Origin: UBA8752 sp036159995 | GTDB lineage: Bacteria > Bacteroidota > Bacteroidia > Flavobacteriales_D > Sanyastnellaceae | DNA length: 16,095 nucleotides | Direction: 5' to 3' | NCBI GenBank assembly: GCA_036159995.1 | Contig: JAYYEI010000044.1 | Coordinates: forward strand, 1-16,095 | Shown: positions 7,223 through 14,580 of the stretch, piece after piece | How positions within the stretch are numbered: the stretch's first letter is position 1 | Layout of the letters: each line of letters opens with the position of its first letter | Program-made: the position numbers and the translations under genes | Notes under the pieces: generated by a model | The model's input: only the letters and a program-made list of their open reading frames with translations | Database searches by the model: none | What the model was told of the DNA's origin: nothing

Positions 7223-8184
7223 GTGGTGCCGATGTAGACGAGGTAGGCGAGGACGAAGAGGCCGCCTTGCCAGCGCCCGAGGCGCGGCGTCCGGAGCCCG
7301 CCAAGCAGGGCCAGGGGAATGAGGGCGGCGGCGGTGCCGAGGACCCACCAGATGTCCCACGACAGCACTTCGGGTCCCATGGGCAGTGGCATGATGGTGG
7401 CGGTGGTGCCGAGGACGAGGAGCAGGTTGAAGAGGTTGCTGCCGACGACGTTGCCCACGGCGAGGTCGGATTGTCCCCGCCAGGCGGCCATGCCAGACGC
7501 CACGATTTCGGGCAGGCTCGTGCCGAAGGCGACAACGGTCATGCCAATCACGTGGTCGCTGACCTCCATGTGGAGGGCGAAGCGGCTGGCCCCGTCCACA
7601 AAGGCTTCTGATCCGAAGTAGAGTGCACCCGTTCCCGCCAGAATCACCCCAAGCAAGGCGAAGACAGACTTCGATGCCCACCCGCCGGTTTCCGACACGT
7701 CTCCGTCGTCCGGGTTGTCCTGCTGTTTTGCCCGTCGGAAAAGGGAGGCGATGAACAGCCCCATCAGCACGAGGGCGCCGATGCCTTCCGATCGGGTCAT
7801 CTCCAGATCGGAGGCGACGGCGACGAAGAGCAGGCTGGCGCCGAGCATGAGGGGGATGTCAAGCCGGAGGGCCATGCGGTCCACGGTGACGGGCCGAATC
7901 AGGGCGGTCAAGCCGAGGATGAGGGCGAGGTTGGCCACGTTGGATCCCAGTACGTTGCCAACCGCCAGGCCAGGGTGGCCTTCGAGGGCGGCTTCCACCG
8001 AAGCGAACAGCTCCGGGGCGGAGGTGCCCATGCTCACCACGGTCAGGCCGATGATGAGCGGGGGGATGTTGGCCTTGAGGGCAAGGGCGGCTGCACCGCG
8101 GACGAGTAGTTCGCCGCCGCCCACGAGGAACACGAGGCCCAAGACGAGCGCCAGCAGGGCCGGGATGTCGGCGAGGAACTCCAT
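7207..8184 (-). CDS. CaCA-family Na+/Ca2+ antiporter (YrbG-like)
   Basis: This 325-residue inner-membrane cation exchanger has two inverted alpha repeats typical of the Ca2+:cation antiporter superfamily. Alpha-1 spans about residues 46-91 (GLTVVSMGTSAPE, then AVGNVLGSNVANL). Alpha-2 spans about 213-260 (GMTVVAFGTSLPE, then AVGNVVGSNLFNL). The acidic residues of GTSAPE and GTSLPE (Glu58, Glu226) are the expected ion ligands. About ten hydrophobic segments are visible, with a charged loop at about 150-168 separating the halves. The ATG at 8184 follows the tatA stop directly (TGA-ATG), implying coupled translation. Ca2+ export is the likely role, but other cations are possible. Confidence 0.95.
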   Translation of the reverse strand: MEFLADIPALLALVLGLVFLVGGGELLVRGAAALALKANIPPLIIGLTVVSMGTSAPELFASVEAALEGHPGLAVGNVLGSNVANLALILGLTALIRPVTVDRMALRLDIPLMLGASLLFVAVASDLEMTRSEGIGALVLMGLFIASLFRRAKQQDNPDDGDVSETGGWASKSVFALLGVILAGTGALYFGSEAFVDGASRFALHMEVSDHVIGMTVVAFGTSLPEIVASGMAAWRGQSDLAVGNVVGSNLFNLLLVLGTTATIMPLPMGPEVLSWDIWWVLGTAAALIPLALLGGLRTPRLGRWQGGLFVLAYLVYIGTTWTGL

Positions 8185-8544
8185 TCAGGCGTCGGGCTTG
8201 GCGTCAGAAGTTTCCTCCGCGCCTGAAACGTCGCCATCGTCCTCGGGCGGCATGCCGTCGGCCGGGGTGCCGGCGGAAGCGCCCGTGGAAGAGCGGGGGG
8301 TGCCCGACGGGGCCTTCATCGCGTCCTCGAAGCCCTTGGTGGCAGCGCCGACGGGGTCGCGGAAGGCGGCCGCGCCCTTGCGCAGGTCGTCGGTTCCGCT
8401 GAGGATTTCGCGCTGGATGTCCTGCTGGGCGTCGCGGACCTGCCGCATGAACTTGCCCGCGGACTGCGCCATGGAGGGCAACCCCTTCGTCCCGAAGAGG
8501 AGCAGGTAAATCAGAAGGATGAAGACGATTTCCGTCGTGCCCAT
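8185..8544 (-). CDS. tatA: Sec-independent translocase TatA/TatB-type subunit
   Basis: This 119-residue protein has one N-terminal membrane helix (about 5-16, EIVFILLIYLLL), then the hallmark FG at 17-18 with KGLP, then an amphipathic helix (about 25-50) and a long polar, acidic tail rich in Ser, Gly, Asp and Glu. This is the TatA/TatB layout, in which the protein forms the twin-arginine translocation pore. TatA and TatB cannot be separated firmly from this sequence. The ATG at 8544 places MGTTEIVF at the N-terminus as in the family; the frame is open to 8604, but the extra residues are not membrane-like. It appears to be the first gene of the operon. No tatC is present in the window. Confidence 0.88.
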   Translation of the reverse strand: MGTTEIVFILLIYLLLFGTKGLPSMAQSAGKFMRQVRDAQQDIQREILSGTDDLRKGAAAFRDPVGAATKGFEDAMKAPSGTPRSSTGASAGTPADGMPPEDDGDVSGAEETSDAKPDA

Positions 8545-8551
8545 GGAGCGG

Positions 8552-8559
8552 CAAAGGTA
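8552..8559 (-). promoter_or_regulatory. Bacteroidota-type -7 promoter element before tatA
   Basis: TACCTTTG matches the TAnnTTTG consensus exactly and lies 7 bases upstream of the tatA ATG. Transcription would begin almost at the start codon, giving a leaderless or near-leaderless mRNA. No convincing -33 TTG is seen upstream. Confidence 0.5.
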
Positions 8560-8821
8560 GCCGACTGCCCGGCGTCCCCACACCGACGGAAAAGGGGCGG
8601 TCATGAAAGGCAGAGGCCCCGCGACGCATCGGGGCCCTTATGAGCATGTTAAGGCCGAAGCCACATGAGAAAGTGCTTTGGTCAAGCGACATCATGGTAA
8701 GACGAGTGTGTTCTGAAACCACAACTATGCGTTCCAAAAATCAGGCGGCTCATCGCCTCTTTCCGAGGATTACACCCTTCCCGCCCTGTCTCCCGCCGTC
8801 AATTGGCCACCTTCAGCCAGC
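8560..8821 (-). other. Intergenic region with hairpins, possible small RNA
   Basis: No convincing protein-coding gene is found between the terminator of the giant gene and the tatA promoter. On the minus strand TAGTTGTG (8720-8727) is one mismatch from TAnnTTTG. About 75 bases further on comes an interrupted stem (CATGT/ACATG enclosing GGC-CGAA-GCC, about 8644-8666), then the GC hairpin at 8615-8636. A transcript of roughly 100 nt ending near 8605 is conceivable. It does not fold as a tRNA, and I do not recognise a known RNA family. The reading frame that crosses it is the shadow of tatA. Confidence 0.3.
8615..8636 (-). terminator. GC-rich hairpin upstream of tatA
   Basis: GGCCCCG and CGGGGCC form a perfect 7-bp stem with an 8-base loop. 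It resembles the stems of the two clear terminators in this window. It has no clean T-tract on either strand: the minus strand continues CTCTGCCTTTC. Because it lies upstream of the tatA promoter, it would terminate something read from the right, or have another role. Confidence 0.35.
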
Positions 8822-8850
8822 AAAAAGCCCCGCTCGATGGCGGGGCTTTT
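8822..8850 (-). terminator. Rho-independent terminator of the giant gene
   Basis: An 11-bp stem, AAAAGCCCCGC with GCGGGGCTTTT and a TCGATG loop, is followed on the minus strand by a run of T (AAAAA on plus, 8822-8826). It begins 24 bases after the stop of the 1,837-residue protein gene. The plus-strand side also has TTTT, so it could work in both directions. Confidence 0.9.
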
Positions 8851-8874
8851 CCTCATTCATTGGCTGAATCGGCT

Positions 8875-11800
8875 TTAGTACGTGCAGGCTCCGTTGGCCG
8901 GGTCGGCGTAGTTCGTGGCCGTCTTGTCGGTGCAATTGTCCTCATCGTCGCAGAGGCCATCACTGTCTGCATCGCTGACACCGCAATCGCAGCAGAGCGC
9001 GTACGTCATGATGAGGGTCAGTGCATTGCTGGTGCAGCCATTGGCATCGGTGGCGGTCACTGAATACAGACCAGGTGCGATTCCATCGAGGCTTCCAGGT
9101 TGGGCGAAGGAGTAGTCCCCAGCACCGTTGATTCCCGTCAGTGTGAGCGACGTTGGATCTCCTGCGTTGACGAGGAGAGTGGCTTGCCCATCTGTCCCAT
9201 CGATTGTCGTTGCTGGAGTTTCCGTGACAATACTCTCCAGGCTAAGCGCTGAATTGCTTGATTGGGCTTGAATGTGGCCTCCACTGCCATCTGGAGTGAA
9301 GGACCATTTGCCAGCGGCTAACGCTTCGTCATTGTAGTTAGATGGTCCGATTCCCGTTCCGTCTTCCCGGGCAATGCCGATGGTGATGTATCCAAATGCG
9401 ATATAGGGATGACCACCATTCCAGATTTCGATGACATTGCCTGCTTCGTAGAGCACAATCTGAAAATCGTGCAGTAGACTGTTGTCATCGTAACTCGGAA
9501 TGCCTCTCCAACTTGCGACGAAGGCTCTGTTTGGGGCCATTCCATGTATGCCGTAAGAAATGAGTGAAGATGCCGATGCCGACGGATTCAAATCATGGTG
9601 TGCTCCCAAAATGACATCTGTCTGGTAGTCTGCAAGTGCCTGAGGATAGGGGTCGCTTGTCGAACTTGAACCGAGACCAAGGACGCCATTAGACGCGATG
9701 GTGACTGATTCGTACGAGGTGCCTGAGAAATCAAATGGGAAAGGCAAGGCAACATTGCTGTAATCGTCATCTCCTGTGGACAGCACCATGTCGGGCTGTC
9801 CGAAATCGAGTGCAAATGAGGGTGCAATTGCAATGATGCAGGGGTCTGACGGGGTTTGACAGCTGCCATCGTCGCTGTTGGCGGCAGGATTGTATTCAGT
9901 GTACTCCGGATCGGTGCATCCCTGAACAATCTGCGTTTCGCAGCTTCCGTCGTCTGTGTTGGCGGAAGCGTCGTACTCGATGTAGTTGGAGTCCGTACAT
10001 CCTTCGACCACAAGCGTGGCGCAGCTGCCGTCGTCTGTGTTGGCCGAGGCGTCATACTCGACGTAGTTGGCGTTTGTGCAGCCTTCCACCACGAGCGTGG
10101 AGCAGCTTCCGTCGTCTGTATTGGCGGAAGCGTCGTACTCGGTGTAGTTGGAGTCCGTGCACCCTTCGACCACGAGTGTGGAACAGCTACCGTCGTCGGT
10201 ATTGGCCGCGGCATTGTACTCGGTGTACGCAGGATTGGTGCAACCTTCTACAATCAAAGTTGCGCAGCTGCCGTCGTCCTCGTTTGCACTGGAATCGAAC
10301 TCCAAATAGTTCGGGTCAGTGCAGCCGGGCGTGATGATGGGGCAGCCATTTTGACCTTGCGGTGTGGTGGGGACAGTGATATTAGCTGTGAGTTCACAGC
10401 CGCTCGCATAGATCATTTGCAGTTGATAGTCTCCAGGGTAGAGCCCATAAAGCACATCGGACTGAGCGTCTTCTGTGTTGGATTGGTAAGGGGTGCCGGA
10501 TTCATTGTCCGGACCGGTCCAATGGAAGGTGACCTCTCCCAGACCATCCACTTCAGCTGAGATGGAGCCCTCTGCTTCACCGGCGCACGTTGCCACAGCG
10601 GTGGAGTTGATGAGGGAGGCAGTTGGTTCTTCAAGGCTGAAGAAATAGACGCCCCCGATGTCACTGACTGAGCCGTCCTCCGCATTTCGTTCATTGGCTC
10701 CAATGATGAGGTGGCCCCCTGATTGTGAAACGCCTCGACCGAATTCGGACTCCTCGGCGATCCCGCAGGCAATCAAGAGTTCGAATGGTTCCCAGCCGGT
10801 CTCATTGTGGATGAAACTCGAGTACAGGACACCTTCGGCGGACTCATCCGTTGCGATGTCTTGGTCCCATGCACCAATCAGCAGGAGGTTGTTGTCAAGT
10901 TCGATTCCATCTCCGAAGTTGTCGTCGTCGCCGAGGTCGTTCGGTGTCAGGAGCTCCATCTCCACCCAACCTTCATTTCCAGCGTATTCGAAGATGTAGG
11001 CAGCGCCGGCATCCGCGTTTCTCCAAGGAGCTCCAATCACCAAGGTGTTGCCGTCCACATCCAGCTCCCAGCCGAATCCATCATAGGCTGTGGCGTCGCT
11101 TGCCGTGATCAACCCACCCAACTGAGTGAAAGTCGAACCATCGAAGCTCCAGCTGGCTGCACAACCGGCTTCCTCATCGTAATACGGGCCACCTGCGCAA
11201 ATGAAGTTCCCGGAGGCAGCGAGGCCTTGGCCGAAGAATGAATATTCATCCAGACCGTCTGGCACGAGGGTGTCCAAAAGTTCCCATTGACCTTGATTTA
11301 ATCCAAAGGCATAGACGGCTCCGGTTTGAATGATTCCACTTGTGGTCTCCGTCTCACCGTCAGGAGCTCCGACATAGAGGACTTCATTGGCGTAGGCGAC
11401 GTTGTTTCCAAATTTGTCATACTCAGCCCACATGATCGGAGCTGGGTTCTCAATGGTCTGTACTGCATTCCACGAGTCACCGTCATGCTCGAAGACCAAG
11501 ACTGCGCCACTGTTTGCTACAGTTCCACTGTAATCATCGGCTCCGATGAAGAGACGTCCATCCGCGACCAATACAATCTCTCCGAAGTCCGACCCGGCGG
11601 GACCATTCAGCACTTGAGCCTGATGCCAATTTCCATCGGCATTCAAATGATAGACGTGGACTTCGTCGACATCCTCTGCTCCAGCGACGGCAATCGTATC
11701 CTCGATGTGCACGTACCGGCCGAGATTAGAGTTGGAATCATGCTCGAAGAATTGACGCTCATGGAAGGAGATGGGCGCGGCTCCGATGCTGAAGGTGGCC

Positions 11801-14388
11801 TGAGTCTCGCATCCTGAACCCGATTGGATTTGGATCAGGTAGGCACCTGGTGCAAGTCCGGACAGGGCAACTTGAGAGGCGGATGTCGCCGTGTGCACCG
11901 TTTCGCCGTCTCGTTGGATGGTCCAGTCTGCTGTCCCTTCGCTCGCCGACAAAGTGGCCGTTCCATCCGGGTCAAGGGATGACGAAGCATTCTGCGTCAC
12001 AATGGTGAGGTAGTCAGGGTCGGTGCAGTGGGTGCAGCTGAGCGACTCGCAGGATCCATCGTCGTTCGTGGCGGTGGCATTGTAGTTGCACGCGGTGTCA
12101 TCGGTGCAGCCAAACACAACCGGGGTGGTGCAGCTGTTGTCGTCCACGTTGGCACTGGCATCGAACTCGAGGTAGGCCGGGTCCGTGCAGCCTTGGGACT
12201 CGGTGTGGTCGGCATTTCTGAGACAGCGAATGGAGAACCCTTTCCCTGGATCGGTGCTGCCCCGGCTGATCCCTGGATTCTGGTTCATGTTCCGGGACCA
12301 AGCGTCGCTCCCATCGGGAGACGAACTCCACCAGCGGCCGATGGTGCCGATACCGGTGAAGCTGTCGAAGTTGCCATTGTTGCGCCTTCCGCCCGGGAGG
12401 GCAGTAAATCCGAAGTCATCGGTGCCATTGCCTGCAGACCAGCCCGAAGTCGATTTCAAGGCTGTTCCCTCAGTGCCATCAAACCCTTGGGACGTGATGT
12501 AGTCTTCCAACCCTGTCCATTCCCCATCTGTTGGGACATGCCAACCGGAAGGACACAATCCGGAGGCATCTGTTGCCGCGTGCCAATTGTAAAGCCGTCC
12601 GTAGGTGGCCACGTTGAGGGGAACATTGTCATAATCACAGCGGGCGCCGGTGCTCGCGGCCGCCCATTCAGCGTGGTCGGTCAGTTCTGGAATGGCGGAG
12701 CCATCCGCGTAGAGGGTTGTCCGAAGGTTTTCCGCAAACCAGCACTGGTCACCGATGGTGGTCAGGCCATAGTTGTATCCATCCATGCTGGCCATGTCCG
12801 AATCGGTGCAGCCGAGCAAAGTGGCGCAGCTTCCGTCGTCAGTGTTGGCGGAAGCGTCGTACTCGGTGTAGTTGGCGTCCGTACAGCCCTCGACCACGAG
12901 CGTGGCACAGCTTCCGTCGTCGGTGTTGGCCGAAGCGTCGTACTCGGTGTAGTCAGCGTCCGTACAGCCCTCGACCACGAGCGTGGCGCAGCTTCCGTCG
13001 TCCACGTTGGCACTGGGGTCGTACTCGGTGTAGTCTGAGTCCGTGCAGCCTTCGACCACGAGCGTGGCGCAGCTTCCGTCGTCTACGTTGGCACTGGGGT
13101 CGTACTCGGTGTAGCCTGAGTCCGTGCAGCCTTCGACCACGAGCGTGGCGCAGCTTCCATCGTCTGTGGTAGCCGAAGCATCATATTCGATGTACCCTGG
13201 GTCCGTGCAGCCTTGAGGCTCTGTTTGGTCGGCATCTCCTAGACAGCGCACGGACATTCCTATTCGTGCAACAAGGTCGGCTTCGTACAAGATTGAATTG
13301 GTGTTCAGGGCTCGCATTTTAATCAGGTAAGTATCGGGCATGGTTGGAGGAACACCAGAAATAGTTGTACTCCACCAATTGCCCGCTTCTCCAGCATCAA
13401 TAAAGCCCAATCCGGTCCAGCGGCGGCCGCCCGGAAGGGCTGAAAATCCAAAGTCGTCCGTGCCGTTGCCTCCAGCAATCCAGCCTGACGTAGCTTTTAA
13501 AGCCGTGCCTTCAGTGCCGTTGAAATTCTGAGAAGTGATGTAGTTCTCTAGGTTTGTCCACTCTTCATCCGATGGAACGTGCCAACCGCTCGGACACAGG
13601 CCACGTGGATCGTCCGCTGCGTACCAATTATAGAGGCGGCCATAGAAGGCCGCGTTGCTTGCATTGTGGTTATAATCACAGCGCGCCCCGGAACTTAACC
13701 AATTCCATGTTCCCTGGTCCGTGACCTCCGGGATGGCCGTGCCATCGGCGTAAACCGTCGTCCGCAGATTCTCGGCAAACCAGCACTGGTCGCCAATCTG
13801 AACGGTTTCATAGTCGTACCCGTCAAAGTTCACACTGGTCCCGCATGCGCCCGCACTCAGGATGGAGAAGGTGGCGGTGAAGTTGTTGCCTGAATCGTTG
13901 TCGTATTGGGTCTCGCCGCAGCCGGACGGATTGCTGTTATTTCCATCGGCTTCCCAGTAGAGTTCGAGGACGTAGTCGCCCGCAGTGAGGGCGTCGAGCA
14001 AGTCGATCGCTTGTCCAGTGGTGGCCCATTTCTGGTCCGAGCCATTGAGGTTGGCGCTGAAGGGCAGCCCTAGGACGGTGAAGGCGCCCGGGGTGTCGCC
14101 CGAGGCGTAGACGCGGTAGTTGAGGGTGCCGCCGCAAACGTTGGAGCCGCCATTCTTGTAGGTCTTCAGCTCTCCGCCATTGAGGGTCAAGGCGTCGGCG
14201 GCGGTAAAGTCGCCCAGGTCGGTGCCGGCAAAGGCGCTGGCCCCATCGGCGTTGAGGCCGCCGGCGAGGTATTGGTCACCGGATCCGCTGTCGAGGATGA
14301 CGTAGGATTGGAAGATGTCCCAGGCCGATTGGCTTTGTGCGGGAAGAAGAAACAAGGCGAATGCGCCCAGGACGACAGAAAGCCGCAT
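8875..14388 (-). CDS. Giant secreted mosaic protein with FISUMP, FG-GAP-like and CTD repeats
   Basis: This 1,837-residue extracellular protein has no catalytic motif that I can see. Domain order by rough residue: signal peptide 1-20 (LSVVLGAFALFLLPAQSQS); beta-sandwich-like domain 21-175 (WDIFQSYVILDSGSGDQYLA; DYVLELYWEADG); FISUMP domain 182-384 (IGDQCWFAENLRTT, LYNWYAA, LCPSGWHVPSDEEW, FGFSALPGGRR, SVRCL); five 27-residue repeats 393-525; second FISUMP 527-724; two or three CTD units 728-790; an Ig-like segment to about 870; seven FG-GAP-like blades 872-1248; SprB-like segment 1250-1350; six 27-residue repeats 1355-1513; NIDO-like domain about 1517-1700 (FPFDFSG, VTIASNGVLGLG); and a Cys/Asp tail ending NGACTY. 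It lacks a recognisable type IX sorting domain. A surface adhesive or binding role is inferred. The start is the ATG giving the signal peptide. A tandem paralog lies upstream. Confidence 0.92.
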   Translation of the reverse strand: MRLSVVLGAFALFLLPAQSQSAWDIFQSYVILDSGSGDQYLAGGLNADGASAFAGTDLGDFTAADALTLNGGELKTYKNGGSNVCGGTLNYRVYASGDTPGAFTVLGLPFSANLNGSDQKWATTGQAIDLLDALTAGDYVLELYWEADGNNSNPSGCGETQYDNDSGNNFTATFSILSAGACGTSVNFDGYDYETVQIGDQCWFAENLRTTVYADGTAIPEVTDQGTWNWLSSGARCDYNHNASNAAFYGRLYNWYAADDPRGLCPSGWHVPSDEEWTNLENYITSQNFNGTEGTALKATSGWIAGGNGTDDFGFSALPGGRRWTGLGFIDAGEAGNWWSTTISGVPPTMPDTYLIKMRALNTNSILYEADLVARIGMSVRCLGDADQTEPQGCTDPGYIEYDASATTDDGSCATLVVEGCTDSGYTEYDPSANVDDGSCATLVVEGCTDSDYTEYDPSANVDDGSCATLVVEGCTDADYTEYDASANTDDGSCATLVVEGCTDANYTEYDASANTDDGSCATLLGCTDSDMASMDGYNYGLTTIGDQCWFAENLRTTLYADGSAIPELTDHAEWAAASTGARCDYDNVPLNVATYGRLYNWHAATDASGLCPSGWHVPTDGEWTGLEDYITSQGFDGTEGTALKSTSGWSAGNGTDDFGFTALPGGRRNNGNFDSFTGIGTIGRWWSSSPDGSDAWSRNMNQNPGISRGSTDPGKGFSIRCLRNADHTESQGCTDPAYLEFDASANVDDNSCTTPVVFGCTDDTACNYNATATNDDGSCESLSCTHCTDPDYLTIVTQNASSSLDPDGTATLSASEGTADWTIQRDGETVHTATSASQVALSGLAPGAYLIQIQSGSGCETQATFSIGAAPISFHERQFFEHDSNSNLGRYVHIEDTIAVAGAEDVDEVHVYHLNADGNWHQAQVLNGPAGSDFGEIVLVADGRLFIGADDYSGTVANSGAVLVFEHDGDSWNAVQTIENPAPIMWAEYDKFGNNVAYANEVLYVGAPDGETETTSGIIQTGAVYAFGLNQGQWELLDTLVPDGLDEYSFFGQGLAASGNFICAGGPYYDEEAGCAASWSFDGSTFTQLGGLITASDATAYDGFGWELDVDGNTLVIGAPWRNADAGAAYIFEYAGNEGWVEMELLTPNDLGDDDNFGDGIELDNNLLLIGAWDQDIATDESAEGVLYSSFIHNETGWEPFELLIACGIAEESEFGRGVSQSGGHLIIGANERNAEDGSVSDIGGVYFFSLEEPTASLINSTAVATCAGEAEGSISAEVDGLGEVTFHWTGPDNESGTPYQSNTEDAQSDVLYGLYPGDYQLQMIYASGCELTANITVPTTPQGQNGCPIITPGCTDPNYLEFDSSANEDDGSCATLIVEGCTNPAYTEYNAAANTDDGSCSTLVVEGCTDSNYTEYDASANTDDGSCSTLVVEGCTNANYVEYDASANTDDGSCATLVVEGCTDSNYIEYDASANTDDGSCETQIVQGCTDPEYTEYNPAANSDDGSCQTPSDPCIIAIAPSFALDFGQPDMVLSTGDDDYSNVALPFPFDFSGTSYESVTIASNGVLGLGSSSTSDPYPQALADYQTDVILGAHHDLNPSASASSLISYGIHGMAPNRAFVASWRGIPSYDDNSLLHDFQIVLYEAGNVIEIWNGGHPYIAFGYITIGIAREDGTGIGPSNYNDEALAAGKWSFTPDGSGGHIQAQSSNSALSLESIVTETPATTIDGTDGQATLLVNAGDPTSLTLTGINGAGDYSFAQPGSLDGIAPGLYSVTATDANGCTSNALTLIMTYALCCDCGVSDADSDGLCDDEDNCTDKTATNYADPANGACTY
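9850..10326 (-). repeat. Six 81-bp (27-aa) CTD..DDGSC repeats
   Basis: Six consecutive units follow the pattern GCTDxxYxEYDASANTDDGSC then ATLVVE, the last shortened to 24 residues. Each unit has two Cys, and its Asp/Asn-rich core resembles a calcium-binding loop. The third to fifth units are very similar at DNA level. Confidence 0.93.
12814..13212 (-). repeat. Five 81-bp (27-aa) CTD..DDGSC repeats
   Basis: Five units of the same family join the two FISUMP domains of the giant protein (residues 393-525); the last is two residues short, ending CATLL. Several neighbouring units differ by only a few bases, which points to recent unit duplication. Confidence 0.93.
13864..14067 (-). repeat. Near-identical segment shared with 15889-16092
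   Basis: This encodes the end of the N-terminal beta-rich domain. Aligned without gaps to 15889-16092 (offset 2025) it shows 8 differences in 204 bases by eye, and 13907-14016 is identical over 110 bases to 15932-16041. This is much higher than the similarity of the FISUMP domains that follow. Confidence 0.92.
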
Positions 14389-14410
14389 GAGAAGTCAAAT
14401 TTGGTCTTTC

Positions 14411-14418
14411 TAAAAGTA
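14411..14418 (-). promoter_or_regulatory. Weak candidate -7 element of the giant gene
   Basis: TACTTTTA is one base from TAnnTTTG and lies 22 bases upstream of the ATG at 14388. No -33 TTG is seen at the expected distance. The 192 bases between the two paralogs (14389-14580) must hold the promoter if the giant gene is transcribed on its own after the upstream terminator. Confidence 0.28.
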
Positions 14419-14461
14419 GGGAAACTCTTGCCTCCTGATGCTGTTGAGAGTCGGGTTTTCG

Positions 14462-14477
14462 CCCTTGATATCAGGGG
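14462..14477. promoter_or_regulatory. Imperfect palindrome upstream of the giant gene
   Basis: A perfect 8-base palindrome, TGATATCA (14466-14473), is flanked by CCC-T and G-GGG, giving a 16-base imperfect inverted repeat about 75 bases before the start codon. It could be an operator for a dimeric regulator, but one copy is weak evidence. Confidence 0.22.
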
Positions 14478-14525
14478 GTTAGTCTGCCAAATCGTTCATT
14501 ATTCGAAAGGGATGTCACATAAACG

Positions 14526-14551
14526 AAAAAAGCCCCGCTCTGTGGCGGGGC
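14526..14551 (-). terminator. Rho-independent terminator of the partial paralog
   Basis: GCCCCGC and GCGGGGC pair around a TCTGTG loop, followed on the minus strand by six T. It starts about 30 bases after the stop codon at 14581. It is clearly homologous to the terminator at 8822-8850, including the ATTCATT spacer between hairpin and stop codon. Confidence 0.88.
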
Positions 14552-14580
14552 CTCTTCTTCATTCATTGACGGAATCGTCT

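Noticed and set aside
6659..7681. 340-residue version of the AlkB-family protein
   Set aside because: The first 153 codons are the antisense-free but out-of-frame shadow of the antiporter gene, with an Arg/Pro/His-rich sequence and no similarity to the family.
8715..8730. GTTGTGGTTTC resembling the start of some type II CRISPR repeats of Bacteroidota
   Set aside because: It is a single copy with no second repeat and no cas gene in the window.
8204..8737. 177-codon minus-strand frame crossing the tatA gene
   Set aside because: It begins at TTG in the intergenic region and continues out of frame through tatA; the tatA frame has the membrane helix and FG motif.
9856..13172. Repetitive plus-strand frames opposite the 27-residue repeats
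   Set aside because: These are antisense shadows of the repeat arrays in the giant gene.
8875..14388. Reading the giant gene as two or more genes or a frameshifted gene
   Set aside because: The frame is open without a stop for 1,837 codons, with one signal peptide at the start and one terminator at the end.
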